From: Streptomyces sp. R302
GTDB lineage: Bacteria > Actinomycetota > Actinomycetes > Streptomycetales > Streptomycetaceae
Assembly (NCBI RefSeq): GCF_012927245.1
Contig: NZ_JABBGE010000002.1
Location: forward strand, 186,001 to 250,000
Reading direction: 5' to 3'
DNA length: 64,000 nt
Part shown: one piece after another, positions 44,474 through 51,833 of the stretch
Layout: the number at the start of each line of letters is the position of its first letter
Position numbering within the stretch: position 1 is the stretch's first letter
Notes under the pieces: generated by a model
Databases searched by the model: none
The model's input: the letters and a program-made list of their open reading frames with translations, nothing else
Told to the model about the DNA's origin: nothing
Position numbers and translations under genes: made by a program

Positions 44474-46330
44474 TCAGTTCCCTCCGGTCGTCGTGGGCGC
44501 GGTGGTCGCGGGCGGGTGCGGGGGCAGGGGCGGGAACTGCGGCAGGGGCGGGAACTGCGGCAGCGGCGGTACGGTGCGCAGCTCGATGCCCGTGCGGGCG
44601 ATGGCGAGGCGGCGGTCGCGGGTCCGGGCGCGGGCCCGTTCGCGGACCGTGCGGGCGCGCCGGTCGCGCAGCAGCGTCCAGGCCCAGACGGTCACCGGGG
44701 CGAGCGTGATGACGAGGGCGAGGACCGCCCAGGTGCGCATCGCCGCGTGGGTGTGGTCGTAGTGGACCGAGGCCGCCAGGGAGGCGACGAGGACGACCGC
44801 CCAGTAGAGGTGGATGCGGAAGGTGAGGACGCGGTCGGGGCTCGCGGAGCCGCCCTTGGGGGTGACGACGAAGCGGCCGCGGGTGCGCAGGAGCGCGGAG
44901 CCGAGGGACTTGAGGTAGATGGGCGCGGAGAGCGCGGACATCACCATGCCGGCGAGGCCGCCGGAGCCCTCGGGTTCGTGCGGGGAGACGTTGTGGCGGC
45001 GGTTCCAGAGGTAGAGGCCGATCTGGAGGGCGACGGCGTCGCTGTAGATCATGAGCCAGACCTGGGAGGAGACCTGGGTGCCGGAGGCGCCGAGCCACAG
45101 GTAGAGGACGCAGCTGAGGATGCCGAGCAGCCAGTTGACGGCCGTCATGGGGTAGTAGACGAGCATGAGCGTGTAGTTGAGGAGGCGGCCGGGCGGCATG
45201 CTGAACGGCGCCTTCCAGTACTGCTTGAGGATCGTCTCGTACGTCCCCCGGGACCAGCGGAGCTGCTGGGTGAAGAAGTCGGTCCAGGAGGCCGGGCCCT
45301 CGCCGACGGCGAGGACGTCGGGGGTGTAGACGGAGCGCCAGCGGCGGCCGGTGGCCGGGTTCTTGCGGCGGTGCAGCTCGAAGCCGGTGGCCATGTCCTC
45401 GGTGATGGAGTCGTACAGGCCGCCGGCCTGCTTGACGGCGGAGATCCGGACGACGTTGTTGGTGCCGACGAACATGGGGGCGCGGTAGCGGTTCCCGGCG
45501 CGCTGGATGAGCGCGTGGAAGAGGAACTGCTGGGACTCGGCGGCCTTGGTGACGGCGCCGGTGTAGTTGCCGTAGACCTGGGGGCCGACGACGAAGGCGA
45601 CGTCGGGGTCGCGGAAGTAGCCGAGCATCCGCTCCAGGAAGTCGGGGAGCGGGACGTGGTCGGTGTCGACCGAGGCGAAGCAGTCGTAGGCGTCGCCGTG
45701 CATGGCGAGCCAGGCGTTGTAGTTGCCGTGCTTGGTCTTCGCCTTGTGCACACCCTTCTTCCGGTTCCACTCGGGCACGCCGGCCCGGGTGAAGTGGCGG
45801 ACGCCGAGTTCGGCGCAGAGGGCCTTGGCCGCGTCGTCGTCGCCCTCGTCGAGGAGCCACACGTGCAGGGTGCCGTCGTGCCGGATGCGGACGGCGGCCT
45901 CCAGGGTGGCCCGCACCATGGCGAGGGGTTCCTTGCCGGGCACGTAGGTGGTGAGGAAGGCGACCCGGGTGCCCTTCTCGGGGTACACCGGGACGGGGTC
46001 GCGGGCGACCATGGTGGCGTGGGCGATCGAGACGACGTTCACCAGCATGAAGAAGCAGATGAGGCCGATCGACACGAGCATCACCGTGTCGTACGGCACC
46101 CGCCAGGTGTCGTCGCCCTCGCGGACGGTCCAGTGGGTGGGCCAGACCAGGTAGGCCAGGAGCACCGCGGAGAGCAGCGGCGCGAGCGCCATGAGGAGGA
46201 CGGCTCGTATTCGGTGCGGCTCCTTCGAGAGCAGACTCGTGTACCGCACCTGGTACTCCGCCGTGTCCGGTTCCGTGAGGGGACCGGCGAGTCGGCTGTA
46301 GGTGTCGTAGTCGTAGCCTCCCGGCCGCAC
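44474..46330 (-). CDS. cslA: CslA cellulose-synthase-like glycosyltransferase
   Basis: A 618-residue GT2 membrane synthase making a beta-linked glucan at hyphal tips. Two N-terminal helices (about 35-95), the GT domain with HVWLLDEGDDD, the DxD motif CFASVDTDHVPLPD, the acid/base TED in YDSITEDMATGF and QxxRW in FFTQQLRWSRGTYE, then about five C-terminal helices. The C-terminus is a Pro-rich repeat (PPLPQFPPLPQFPPLPPHPP). No PilZ domain is seen. GTG 46330 is five bases after GGAGG and replaces a longer open frame that starts at 46438. It is the first gene of cslA-glxA. Known partners at the tip include DivIVA. Confidence 0.92.
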   Translation of the reverse strand: MRPGGYDYDTYSRLAGPLTEPDTAEYQVRYTSLLSKEPHRIRAVLLMALAPLLSAVLLAYLVWPTHWTVREGDDTWRVPYDTVMLVSIGLICFFMLVNVVSIAHATMVARDPVPVYPEKGTRVAFLTTYVPGKEPLAMVRATLEAAVRIRHDGTLHVWLLDEGDDDAAKALCAELGVRHFTRAGVPEWNRKKGVHKAKTKHGNYNAWLAMHGDAYDCFASVDTDHVPLPDFLERMLGYFRDPDVAFVVGPQVYGNYTGAVTKAAESQQFLFHALIQRAGNRYRAPMFVGTNNVVRISAVKQAGGLYDSITEDMATGFELHRRKNPATGRRWRSVYTPDVLAVGEGPASWTDFFTQQLRWSRGTYETILKQYWKAPFSMPPGRLLNYTLMLVYYPMTAVNWLLGILSCVLYLWLGASGTQVSSQVWLMIYSDAVALQIGLYLWNRRHNVSPHEPEGSGGLAGMVMSALSAPIYLKSLGSALLRTRGRFVVTPKGGSASPDRVLTFRIHLYWAVVLVASLAASVHYDHTHAAMRTWAVLALVITLAPVTVWAWTLLRDRRARTVRERARARTRDRRLAIARTGIELRTVPPLPQFPPLPQFPPLPPHPPATTAPTTTGGN

Positions 46331-46421
46331 GGTGCCTCCAGCTGTCGTCGATCGGGTCGATATCCCCACAAAAGGGGACACCGCCCGGCGTGTCGACTGG
46401 AGTACTCCGAGTGAGGGCGTT

Positions 46422-47099
46422 CTACCGCCCGCGTCCACCCGATCGACGCAGCGCGTACGCGACCGCCTTCCGCGCCACCGGGTTCAGCTCCTCCACGGCG
46501 GCGAGCAGCGCGCCGAGCTGCTCCAGGGCGGCGAGCGCGGCGTCCGCGCCGTCCGGATCGACGCCCTCGTAGAGTTCGAGGCCGATGAAGGAGGCGGCGA
46601 CGGCGCGGGCGAGGCCGGCCGGGTCGGTGACGCCGTCCAGCGGGGTGCCGGCGAGGACCCGCCGCAGCACGCCCTCGATCTCCTCGGCCCACAGGTCGAG
46701 CCCGGCGGCGGTGGCCGGGGCGAGCCGGGGGTGGGTCTGGGCGCCGGCGAGCAGCTGGGCGAGGACGGCGACGTGTCCGGCGTCCCGTTCCTCGGCGTGC
46801 ATGGCCCGGCCGAAGGCGAGCAGTTCGGTGAGGCAGGTGACGGCCCGGAGCCGGTCGCGGTGGCGGGCCACCCGCTGTTCGGCGCCGCGCCGGCAGGCGG
46901 CGGCGAGCAGGTCGTCGACGGAGCCGAAGTGATAGAAGACGAGCGCCTGGTTGACTCCGGCGGCGGCCGCGACGGTCCGCGCGGAGGCCCCGGCGATCCC
47001 GTGCTCGACGAGCGCCCGCAGGGCCCCGTCGAGCAGCTTCTCGCGGGTCTCCCGCCCCTTGGCGTCCCGCGCCCCCCGGGGCTTCTCCTCCCCGCTCAC
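46422..47099 (-). CDS. TetR-family regulator with paired operators
   Basis: A 225-residue TetR protein. The HTH (about 15-60) reads GRETREKLLDGALRALVEHG, ASARTVAAAAGVNQALVFYH and FGSVDDLLAAACRRG; the helical C-terminal domain (about 75-205) is a generic ligand-binding one. GTG 47099 follows GGAGGGGGCGG. About 140 bases upstream a promoter (-35 TTGAGC, 17 bases, -10 TAACGT on the minus strand) is flanked by two TTGAGC-N4-GCTCAA operators, one over the -35 and one over the start site. This strongly suggests autorepression. It lies upstream of cslA on the same strand; whether it also affects cslA is unknown. Confidence 0.88.
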   Translation of the reverse strand: MSGEEKPRGARDAKGRETREKLLDGALRALVEHGIAGASARTVAAAAGVNQALVFYHFGSVDDLLAAACRRGAEQRVARHRDRLRAVTCLTELLAFGRAMHAEERDAGHVAVLAQLLAGAQTHPRLAPATAAGLDLWAEEIEGVLRRVLAGTPLDGVTDPAGLARAVAASFIGLELYEGVDPDGADAALAALEQLGALLAAVEELNPVARKAVAYALRRSGGRGR

Positions 47100-47230
47100 A
47101 CCGCCCCCTCCTCACCTGCGCGGCGCGCGGCCGGCCCGGTGGCGCTCCCCCGCGGAGACACCGGGCCGGCGGCGGCCGGGAACGGGGATGCCCGGTGGCG
47201 TCCCACGGCCACTGCCCCGTGTCGAGCGAT

Positions 47231-47281
47231 CTTGAGCGATCGCTCAAGGAGGACGTTAACCGATGTTGAGCACCCGCTCAA
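47231..47281 (-). promoter_or_regulatory. TetR autoregulatory promoter with two operators
   Basis: Operator 1 is an 18-bp perfect palindrome (47231-47248, core TTGAGCGATCGCTCAA). Operator 2 is TTGAGC-ACCC-GCTCAA (47266-47281). On the minus strand, GCTCAA of operator 2 reads as the -35 TTGAGC, the -10 is TAACGT (47258-47253) with a 17-base spacer, and the start (about 47246) falls inside operator 1. Confidence 0.78.
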
Positions 47282-47312
47282 AGTCCTGGCGAGGTCCCGG
47301 TGGGCAGCACAA

Positions 47313-47338
47313 AGCCCCTGGTCGGGCGGCCAGGGGCT
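47313..47338 (-). terminator. Terminator of the DUF3817/thiamine-binding operon
   Basis: AGCCCCTGG (47313-47321) pairs with CCAGGGGCT (47330-47338), loop of eight, 15 bases past the stop at 47353 on the minus strand. Confidence 0.7.
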
Positions 47339-47352
47339 CGGGCGGGGCGGAC

Positions 47353-47646
47353 TCAGCCGCCGAGGTGGCGCTCCACGGTGTCGACCTTGGCGGTGAGGCC
47401 GTCGGTGACACCGGGCCGGATGTCGGCCTTGAGGACGACGGAGACGCGCGGCGCGCGCGCCTCGACGGCGGCGACGGCCCGCTTCACGACGTCCATGACC
47501 TCGTCCCACTCCCCCTCGATGGACGTGAACATGGCGTCGGTGCGGTTCGGCAGCCCGGACTCGCGGACGACGCGGACGGCGTCGGCGACGTACTCGCCGA
47601 CCTCCTCGCCCACGCCGAGCGGGGTGACGGAGAAGGCGACGATCAC
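47353..47646 (-). CDS. MTH1187-family thiamine-binding protein
   Basis: A 97-residue cytosolic ferredoxin-like protein: [60 protein letters not shown] and [20 protein letters not shown]. The family (YkoF-like/MTH1187) binds thiamine or related pyrimidines; the exact cellular role is unsettled. The start is GTG 47646, overlapping the stop of the upstream DUF3817 gene by GTGA, so the pair is translationally coupled. It is followed by a terminator. There is no thiamine riboswitch that I can see upstream of the operon. Confidence 0.88.
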   Translation of the reverse strand: MIVAFSVTPLGVGEEVGEYVADAVRVVRESGLPNRTDAMFTSIEGEWDEVMDVVKRAVAAVEARAPRVSVVLKADIRPGVTDGLTAKVDTVERHLGG

Positions 47647-47996
47647 GCGTTCACCGTGCCCTCGGCGGCCTCCGCGCGGGCGCGGGAGGCGATGACGGCG
47701 GCCTCCGCCTCGCGCCTCAGCCTGCGGTCGGCGAAGAAGCCGCCGAAGGGCACGACGGAGAGGAGGAAGTAGACGGCGGCGGTGCCGAAGCTCCACTTGG
47801 TGCGGTTCCAGGCGTCCAGCCAGAAGAGCACGTAGAGGACGAAGAGGATGCCGTGGACCGCGCCCATGACCGGGACCGCGTTGAAGTCCGTGGTCCGCTT
47901 GAGCACCGAGCAGACCAGCAGGAGCAGGAACGACACGGCCTCGGGCGCGGAGACGAGCCGGAGGCGGTGCAGCGAGGAAGCGGTCTTGAGGTCCAC
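47643..47996 (-). CDS. DUF3817 membrane protein (second copy)
   Basis: A 117-residue membrane protein with helices [37 protein letters not shown] and [20 protein letters not shown]. It shares the conserved HG in helix 2 and the P-FGGFF end with the copy at 37983-38315. A charged C-terminal tail ([20 protein letters not shown]) follows. GTG 47996 has AAGGTGA seven bases upstream; the longer open frame lacks a ribosome site. It forms an operon with the thiamine-binding protein gene and diverges from the AIM24 genes. Function is unknown. Confidence 0.86.
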   Translation of the reverse strand: MDLKTASSLHRLRLVSAPEAVSFLLLLVCSVLKRTTDFNAVPVMGAVHGILFVLYVLFWLDAWNRTKWSFGTAAVYFLLSVVPFGGFFADRRLRREAEAAVIASRARAEAAEGTVNA

Positions 47997-48030
47997 GGAG
48001 GGGTCACCTTCGTTCAAACAGGAGCGCGAT

Positions 48031-48050
48031 CTTGTGAACGGATGCACAAG
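48031..48050. promoter_or_regulatory. Inverted repeat in the DUF3817/AIM24 divergent region
   Basis: CTTGTG (48031-48036) and CACAAG (48045-48050), eight bases apart. A related TTGTGCAC follows at 48065-48072. It is placed 35 bases upstream of the DUF3817 start codon and 70 bases upstream of the first AIM24 gene. Confidence 0.4.
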
Positions 48051-48118
48051 GGTGGGCGGGTCCATTGTGCACCGCGACTTTGCTGTCTCTTTATCCGGGT
48101 CCCCGCTACCTTCGACCG

Positions 48119-48757
48119 GTGGCTACGTTCCGACTCCAAGGCAGCAAGGTGCTCGCCGTGACGATGACCGGCGACGCCGTCAAGGCGAAGAACGGCTCGA
48201 TGGTCGCCTACGACGGGCAGATGGCGTTCAAGAAGATGAGCGGCGGCGGGGAGGGCCTGCGCGGCATGGTCACCCGTCGCCTGACGGGGGAACAGATGGA
48301 GGTGATGGAGGTCAAGGGCCAGGGGACCTGCTGGTTCGCCGACCGGGCCTCCGAGATCAACCTCGTCCAGCTGCACGGCGACAAGCTGTGGGTGGAGGCG
48401 AGCAACCTGCTCTGCACCGACGCGGGGCTCCGCACCGGCACGACCTTCACGGGGATGCGCGGCGGCGCGACCGGCAACGGCCTCTTCACCACCACGGTGG
48501 AGGGCACCGGGCAGGCGGCGCTCCTGTCCGACGGCCCGGCGACGGTGCTCCGGGTGACCCCGCAGTACCCGCTGTCGGTCGACCCGGGCGCGTACGTCGC
48601 CCACCAGGGCAACCTCCAGCAGCACTTCCAGTCGGGCGTGACCTTCCGCACCCTGCTGGGCGAGGGCGGCGGCGAGGCCTTCCAGATCCGCTTCGAGGGC
48701 GACGGACTGGTCTATGTGCAGCCGAGCGAGCGGAACACGATCGGAGGTGACGTCTGA
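48119..48757 (+). CDS. AIM24-family protein, copy 1
   Basis: A 212-residue all-beta protein: VATFRLQGSKVLAVTMTGDA, KNGSMVAYDGQMAFKKMSGG, TCWFADRASEINLVQLHGDK and YPLSVDPGAYVAHQGNLQQH. The AIM24 fold is a jelly-roll-like trimer known from mitochondria and bacteria; the biochemical role is unclear. It is related by sequence to the next two genes (shared patterns GxMxAYxG, GLFTTT, V-DP-AYVAH). GTG 48119 is preceded by TACCTT at six bases with no ribosome site, so the transcript is probably leaderless. The stop overlaps the next ATG by one base (TGATG). Confidence 0.87.
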   Translation: MATFRLQGSKVLAVTMTGDAVKAKNGSMVAYDGQMAFKKMSGGGEGLRGMVTRRLTGEQMEVMEVKGQGTCWFADRASEINLVQLHGDKLWVEASNLLCTDAGLRTGTTFTGMRGGATGNGLFTTTVEGTGQAALLSDGPATVLRVTPQYPLSVDPGAYVAHQGNLQQHFQSGVTFRTLLGEGGGEAFQIRFEGDGLVYVQPSERNTIGGDV

Positions 48758-49407
48758 TGCCCTTCCGTGAGATCAACTCGAAGATGGTCGAGGCGACCGT
48801 CATCCCCGGGCAGCGCCTCTTCAGCCAGCGCGGCGCCATGCTCGCGTACCGCGGGGACGTCACGTTCACGCCGAACATGGCGGGCGGGCAGGGCGGTCTG
48901 ATGTCGATGATCGGCCGCCGGGTGGCCGGCGAGGCCACGCCGCTGATGACCGTGGAGGGCAACGGACTTGTGATGTTCGGGCACGGCGGCCACCACATCC
49001 AGGTGATCGCGCTGACCGGCGACACCCTGTACGTGGAGGCGGACCGGCTGCTCGCCTTCGACGGCACCCTGGAGCAGGGCACGATGTTCATGGGCTCGCA
49101 GGGCGGGGTCATGGGCCTGGTCCGCGGCCAGGTGACCGGCCAGGGCCTCTTCACCACCACCCTGAAGGGCCACGGCTCGGTGGCGGTCATGGCGCACGGC
49201 GGGGTCATCGAGCTGCCGATCGCGCCGGGCCGCCCGGTGCACGTCGACCCGCAGGCGTACGTGGCCCACCACGGCGACGTGCGGAACAAGCTCTCGACCG
49301 CGCTGGGCTGGCGCGACATGGTGGGCCGCGGCTCGGGCGAGGCCTTCCAGCTGGAGCTGAGCGGCAGCGGTGCGGTGTACGTCCAGGCGTCGGAGGAGAA
49401 GCTGTGA
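48757..49407 (+). CDS. AIM24-family protein, copy 2
   Basis: A 216-residue AIM24 paralogue: GQRLFSQRGAMLAYRGDVTF, MIGRRVAGEATPLMTVEGNG, GHGGHHIQVIALTGDTLYVE, GQGLFTTTLKGHGSVAVMAH and VDPQAYVAHHGDVRNKLSTA. It is the closest of the three to copy 1, with the same VDPxAYVAHxG segment. ATG 48757 overlaps the previous stop (TGATG), and its own stop overlaps copy 3 by GTGA. The overlaps imply fixed stoichiometry, so a hetero-oligomer of the three is an attractive inference. There is no signal peptide, and the protein is likely cytosolic. Confidence 0.88.
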   Translation: MPFREINSKMVEATVIPGQRLFSQRGAMLAYRGDVTFTPNMAGGQGGLMSMIGRRVAGEATPLMTVEGNGLVMFGHGGHHIQVIALTGDTLYVEADRLLAFDGTLEQGTMFMGSQGGVMGLVRGQVTGQGLFTTTLKGHGSVAVMAHGGVIELPIAPGRPVHVDPQAYVAHHGDVRNKLSTALGWRDMVGRGSGEAFQLELSGSGAVYVQASEEKL

Positions 49408-50189
49408 GCACCCCTGTCATCCACGATCCGCACACCCTGCCGTCGGACGACAACGTCAACGACTACACCTTCTGCGTGGAGCTCAAGGGCTCCCAGTGGT
49501 TCCTGCAGAAGGGGAAGATGATCGCCTACTACGGGCAGATCGAGTTCAACGGGATCGGGCACGGGCGGCTCGACCGGCTGGTGCGGACCGCCTTCCACTC
49601 GCCGCTGCACGCGAGCGACTGGGTGGTGGCCGAGGGCTCCGGGAAGATGCTGCTCGCGGACCGGGCCTTCGACGTGAACTCGTACGACCTGGACGAGGGC
49701 AATCTGACGATCCGCTCGGGGAACCTGCTGGCCTACCAGCCGACGCTGGCGCTGAAGCAGTCGATCGTGCCGGGTTTCGTGACGCTGATCGGAACCGGCA
49801 AGTTCGTGGCCGCGTCCAACGGTCCGGTGGTCTTCATGGAGCCGCCGCTGCGGGTGGACCCGCAGGCGCTGGTCGGCTGGGCGGACTGCCCGTCCCCCTG
49901 CCACCATTACGACCACGCCTACCTGACGGGCGTGATGGGCGGCGTACGCGCCCTGACCGGCATCGGGGGCTCCTCGGGCGAGGAGCACCAGTTCGAGTTC
50001 GTCGGCGCGGGCACGGTGCTGCTCCAGTCGACGGAGCTGCTGATGGCGGAGCGGGCGATCGGCGCGCCGCCGGCCCAGGCGGGGGTGCCGGGCGGGCACG
50101 GTGCGCACGGTTCCGGCCAGGCGGCGCAAGGAGCGGTACCGCGCCTTCCCGGCCAGCTCGGGGACCTGCAGCGGCGCTTCGGGCTGTGA
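49404..50189 (+). CDS. AIM24-family protein, copy 3 (longer)
   Basis: A 261-residue paralogue. Its core (about 14-215) has NDYTFCVELKGSQWFLQKGK, MIAYYGQIEFNGIGHGRLDR, VNSYDLDEGNLTIRSGNLLA and LRVDPQALVGWADCPSPCHH. The AYVAH segment of copies 1 and 2 is replaced by ALVGWADCPSPCHHYDHAYL, a Cys/His cluster that could bind metal. A Gly/Ala-rich tail (about 222-261) is absent from the other copies. GTG 49404 overlaps copy 2 by GTGA. It is the last of the three-gene operon; the MarR gene 120 bases downstream has its own promoter. Confidence 0.87.
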   Translation: MSTPVIHDPHTLPSDDNVNDYTFCVELKGSQWFLQKGKMIAYYGQIEFNGIGHGRLDRLVRTAFHSPLHASDWVVAEGSGKMLLADRAFDVNSYDLDEGNLTIRSGNLLAYQPTLALKQSIVPGFVTLIGTGKFVAASNGPVVFMEPPLRVDPQALVGWADCPSPCHHYDHAYLTGVMGGVRALTGIGGSSGEEHQFEFVGAGTVLLQSTELLMAERAIGAPPAQAGVPGGHGAHGSGQAAQGAVPRLPGQLGDLQRRFGL

Positions 50190-50280
50190 GCGGTAGTCTG
50201 CGGAGCGTGATGCTTCGAACGGCCGCGCGAGGACCGCGGCCGGTCCGGCGGGTGCCGCGCGTCACCCCTCAGATTTCGTC

Positions 50281-50305
50281 AAGTATTCAACTTCTTAGGT
50301 AGAAT
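50281..50305 (+). promoter_or_regulatory. absC-like promoter with MarR-type repeat
   Basis: TAGAAT (50300-50305) lies seven bases before the ATG at 50313, implying leaderless mRNA. Just upstream, AAGTATTCAACTT (50281-50293, half-sites AAGT/ACTT) is the kind of short dyad MarR proteins bind, suggesting autoregulation. Confidence 0.5.
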
Positions 50306-50312
50306 CCACTCT

Positions 50313-50789
50313 ATGGACACCGAGACGGCCACCCCCTGGCTCACCGACGCCGAGCAGTGCGCGTGGCGCACCTTCCTCGACGTCCAGCGAATGCTGACGC
50401 ACCAGCTGGAGCGCGACCTCCAGCCCTTCGGCCTGACCATGAACGACTACGAGATCCTCGTGAACCTCTCGGAGTCCGCCGAGCGCCGGCTCCGCATGAG
50501 CGACCTCGCCACCGCCACCCTCCAGTCCAAGAGCCGCCTCTCCCATCAGATCACCCGGATGGAGAACGCCGGCCTGGTCCAGCGGGTCAACTGCGAGTCC
50601 GACCGCCGCGGCCTCTACGCGGTCCTCACCGACGAGGGCATGGACACCATGCGCAAGGTCGCCCCGCACCACGTGGAGTCGGTCCGCGACCACTTCATCG
50701 ACCGGCTCTCCCCCGAGGCGCTCGGCGACCTCCACGAGTCGCTCAAGCCGATCGCGGAGCGGCTGCGCGGCAAGCGCGGCAAGCCGTGA
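50313..50789 (+). CDS. absC: MarR-family regulator, AbsC-like
   Basis: A 158-residue winged-helix dimer. Motifs: DAEQCAWRTFLDVQRMLTHQ, PFGLTMNDYEILVNLSESAE, the recognition helix TLQSKSRLSHQITRMENAGL, the wing VNCESDRRGLYAVLTDEG and a C-terminal dimerisation helix. Position relative to meaB, thiolase, scy and filP matches SCO5405 (AbsC), a zinc-responsive pleiotropic regulator of antibiotic production in S. coelicolor; this orthology is from remembered synteny. His/Cys/Asp residues that could bind Zn are present (Cys in EQCAW, HQ, H-H-V near the C-terminus). ATG 50313 lacks a ribosome site and follows a -10 at seven bases. Confidence 0.82.
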   Translation: MDTETATPWLTDAEQCAWRTFLDVQRMLTHQLERDLQPFGLTMNDYEILVNLSESAERRLRMSDLATATLQSKSRLSHQITRMENAGLVQRVNCESDRRGLYAVLTDEGMDTMRKVAPHHVESVRDHFIDRLSPEALGDLHESLKPIAERLRGKRGKP

Positions 50790-50801
50790 CCTGACGGATC
50801 C

Positions 50802-50842
50802 ACGGAGAAGGGCCTCCCCGCGGCGGGGAGGCCCTTCTCCGT
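50802..50842. terminator. Bidirectional terminator between absC and meaB
   Basis: A perfect 19-bp stem, 50802-50820 with 50824-50842 (arm beginning ACGGAGAAGGGCCTCC), loop CGG, between convergent genes. It is one of the strongest hairpins in the window. Confidence 0.93.
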
Positions 50843-50852
50843 CGTCCAGGCG

Positions 50853-51809
50853 TCAGTTGCCGGTCAGGCTCGCCAGGAGCTCGTCGGAGGCCGCGTACGG
50901 GTCGAGCGCGCCGGTCGCGATCCGCTCGGCCAGCGCGTCGAGCCGCCGGTCCCCGTGCAGGTCGCCGATCCGCTCGCGCAGCGCCGTGATGGTGATGGTC
51001 TCCACCTCGCGGGCCGCCCGGGCCTTGCGGCGCTCCGCCAGGACCCCGTGCTCCTCCATCCAGGCCCGGTGCTTCTCCAGGGCCTCCACGACCTCGTCCA
51101 CGCCCTCGCCGCGCGCCGCGACCGTCTTCACGATCGGCGGCCGCCAGTCGCCGGGGCCGCGGGCCTCGCCGAGGCCCAGCATGTGGTTGAGCTCGCGGGC
51201 GGTGGCGTCGGCGCCGTCCCGGTCGGCCTTGTTGACCACGTACACGTCGCCGATCTCCAGGATGCCCGCCTTCGCGGCCTGGATGCCGTCGCCCATGCCC
51301 GGGGCCAGCAGCACCATCGAGGTGTCCGCCTGCCCGGCGATCTCCACCTCGGACTGGCCGACGCCGACGGTCTCCACCAGGATCACCTCGCAGCCGGCCG
51401 CGTCGAGGACCCGGATGGCCTGCGGGGCGGCCCAGGCGAGACCGCCCAGGTGACCGCGGGTGGCCATCGAGCGGATGTAGACGCCGGGGTCGGAGGCGTG
51501 CTCCGACATCCGGACCCGGTCGCCGAGGAGCGCGCCGCCGCTGAACGGCGAGGACGGGTCGACGGCGAGCACGCCGACCCGCTTCCCGGCCCTGCGGTAC
51601 GCGGTCACCAGCGCCGAGGTCGACGTGGACTTGCCGACGCCGGGCGAGCCTGTCAGGCCCACCACGTAGGCGTTTCCGGTGAGCGGGGCCAGCGCCGCCA
51701 TCACCTCGCGCAGCTGCGGGGACGCCCCCTCCACGAGCGAGATCAGCCGGGCCACGGCCCGCGGCCTGCCCTCCCGTGCCTGGGCGACCAGTGCGGGGAC
51801 GTCCACCAT
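50853..51809 (-). CDS. meaB: MeaB/ArgK-family G-protein chaperone of acyl-CoA mutases
   Basis: A 318-residue SIMIBI GTPase that loads and protects adenosylcobalamin in methylmalonyl-CoA or isobutyryl-CoA mutase. Walker A GLTGSPGVGKSTSTSALVTA, the conserved LAVDPSSPFSGGALLGDRVR, the switch region VETVGVGQSEVEIAGQADTS, the specificity motif VVNKADRDGADAT, and a C-terminal dimerisation helix are all present. ATG 51809 follows GGAGAAGG. It sits 24 bases downstream of the thiolase gene on the same strand, so they are one operon. IcmA, encoded 13 kb away, is a plausible client along with methylmalonyl-CoA mutase elsewhere. Confidence 0.95.
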   Translation of the reverse strand: MVDVPALVAQAREGRPRAVARLISLVEGASPQLREVMAALAPLTGNAYVVGLTGSPGVGKSTSTSALVTAYRRAGKRVGVLAVDPSSPFSGGALLGDRVRMSEHASDPGVYIRSMATRGHLGGLAWAAPQAIRVLDAAGCEVILVETVGVGQSEVEIAGQADTSMVLLAPGMGDGIQAAKAGILEIGDVYVVNKADRDGADATARELNHMLGLGEARGPGDWRPPIVKTVAARGEGVDEVVEALEKHRAWMEEHGVLAERRKARAAREVETITITALRERIGDLHGDRRLDALAERIATGALDPYAASDELLASLTGN

Positions 51810-51833
51810 GCTGCCTTCTCCTGTCGGAAGTGC

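Noticed and set aside
42686-46414. A 1240-codon plus-strand open frame across glxA and cslA
   Set aside because: Composition is Gly/Val/Glu/Asp-rich and featureless, while the minus strand encodes two clearly recognised proteins.
47353-47996. TPP riboswitch in front of the thiamine-binding protein operon
   Set aside because: No conserved CUGAGA-type core or matching helices are visible between 47997 and 48118.
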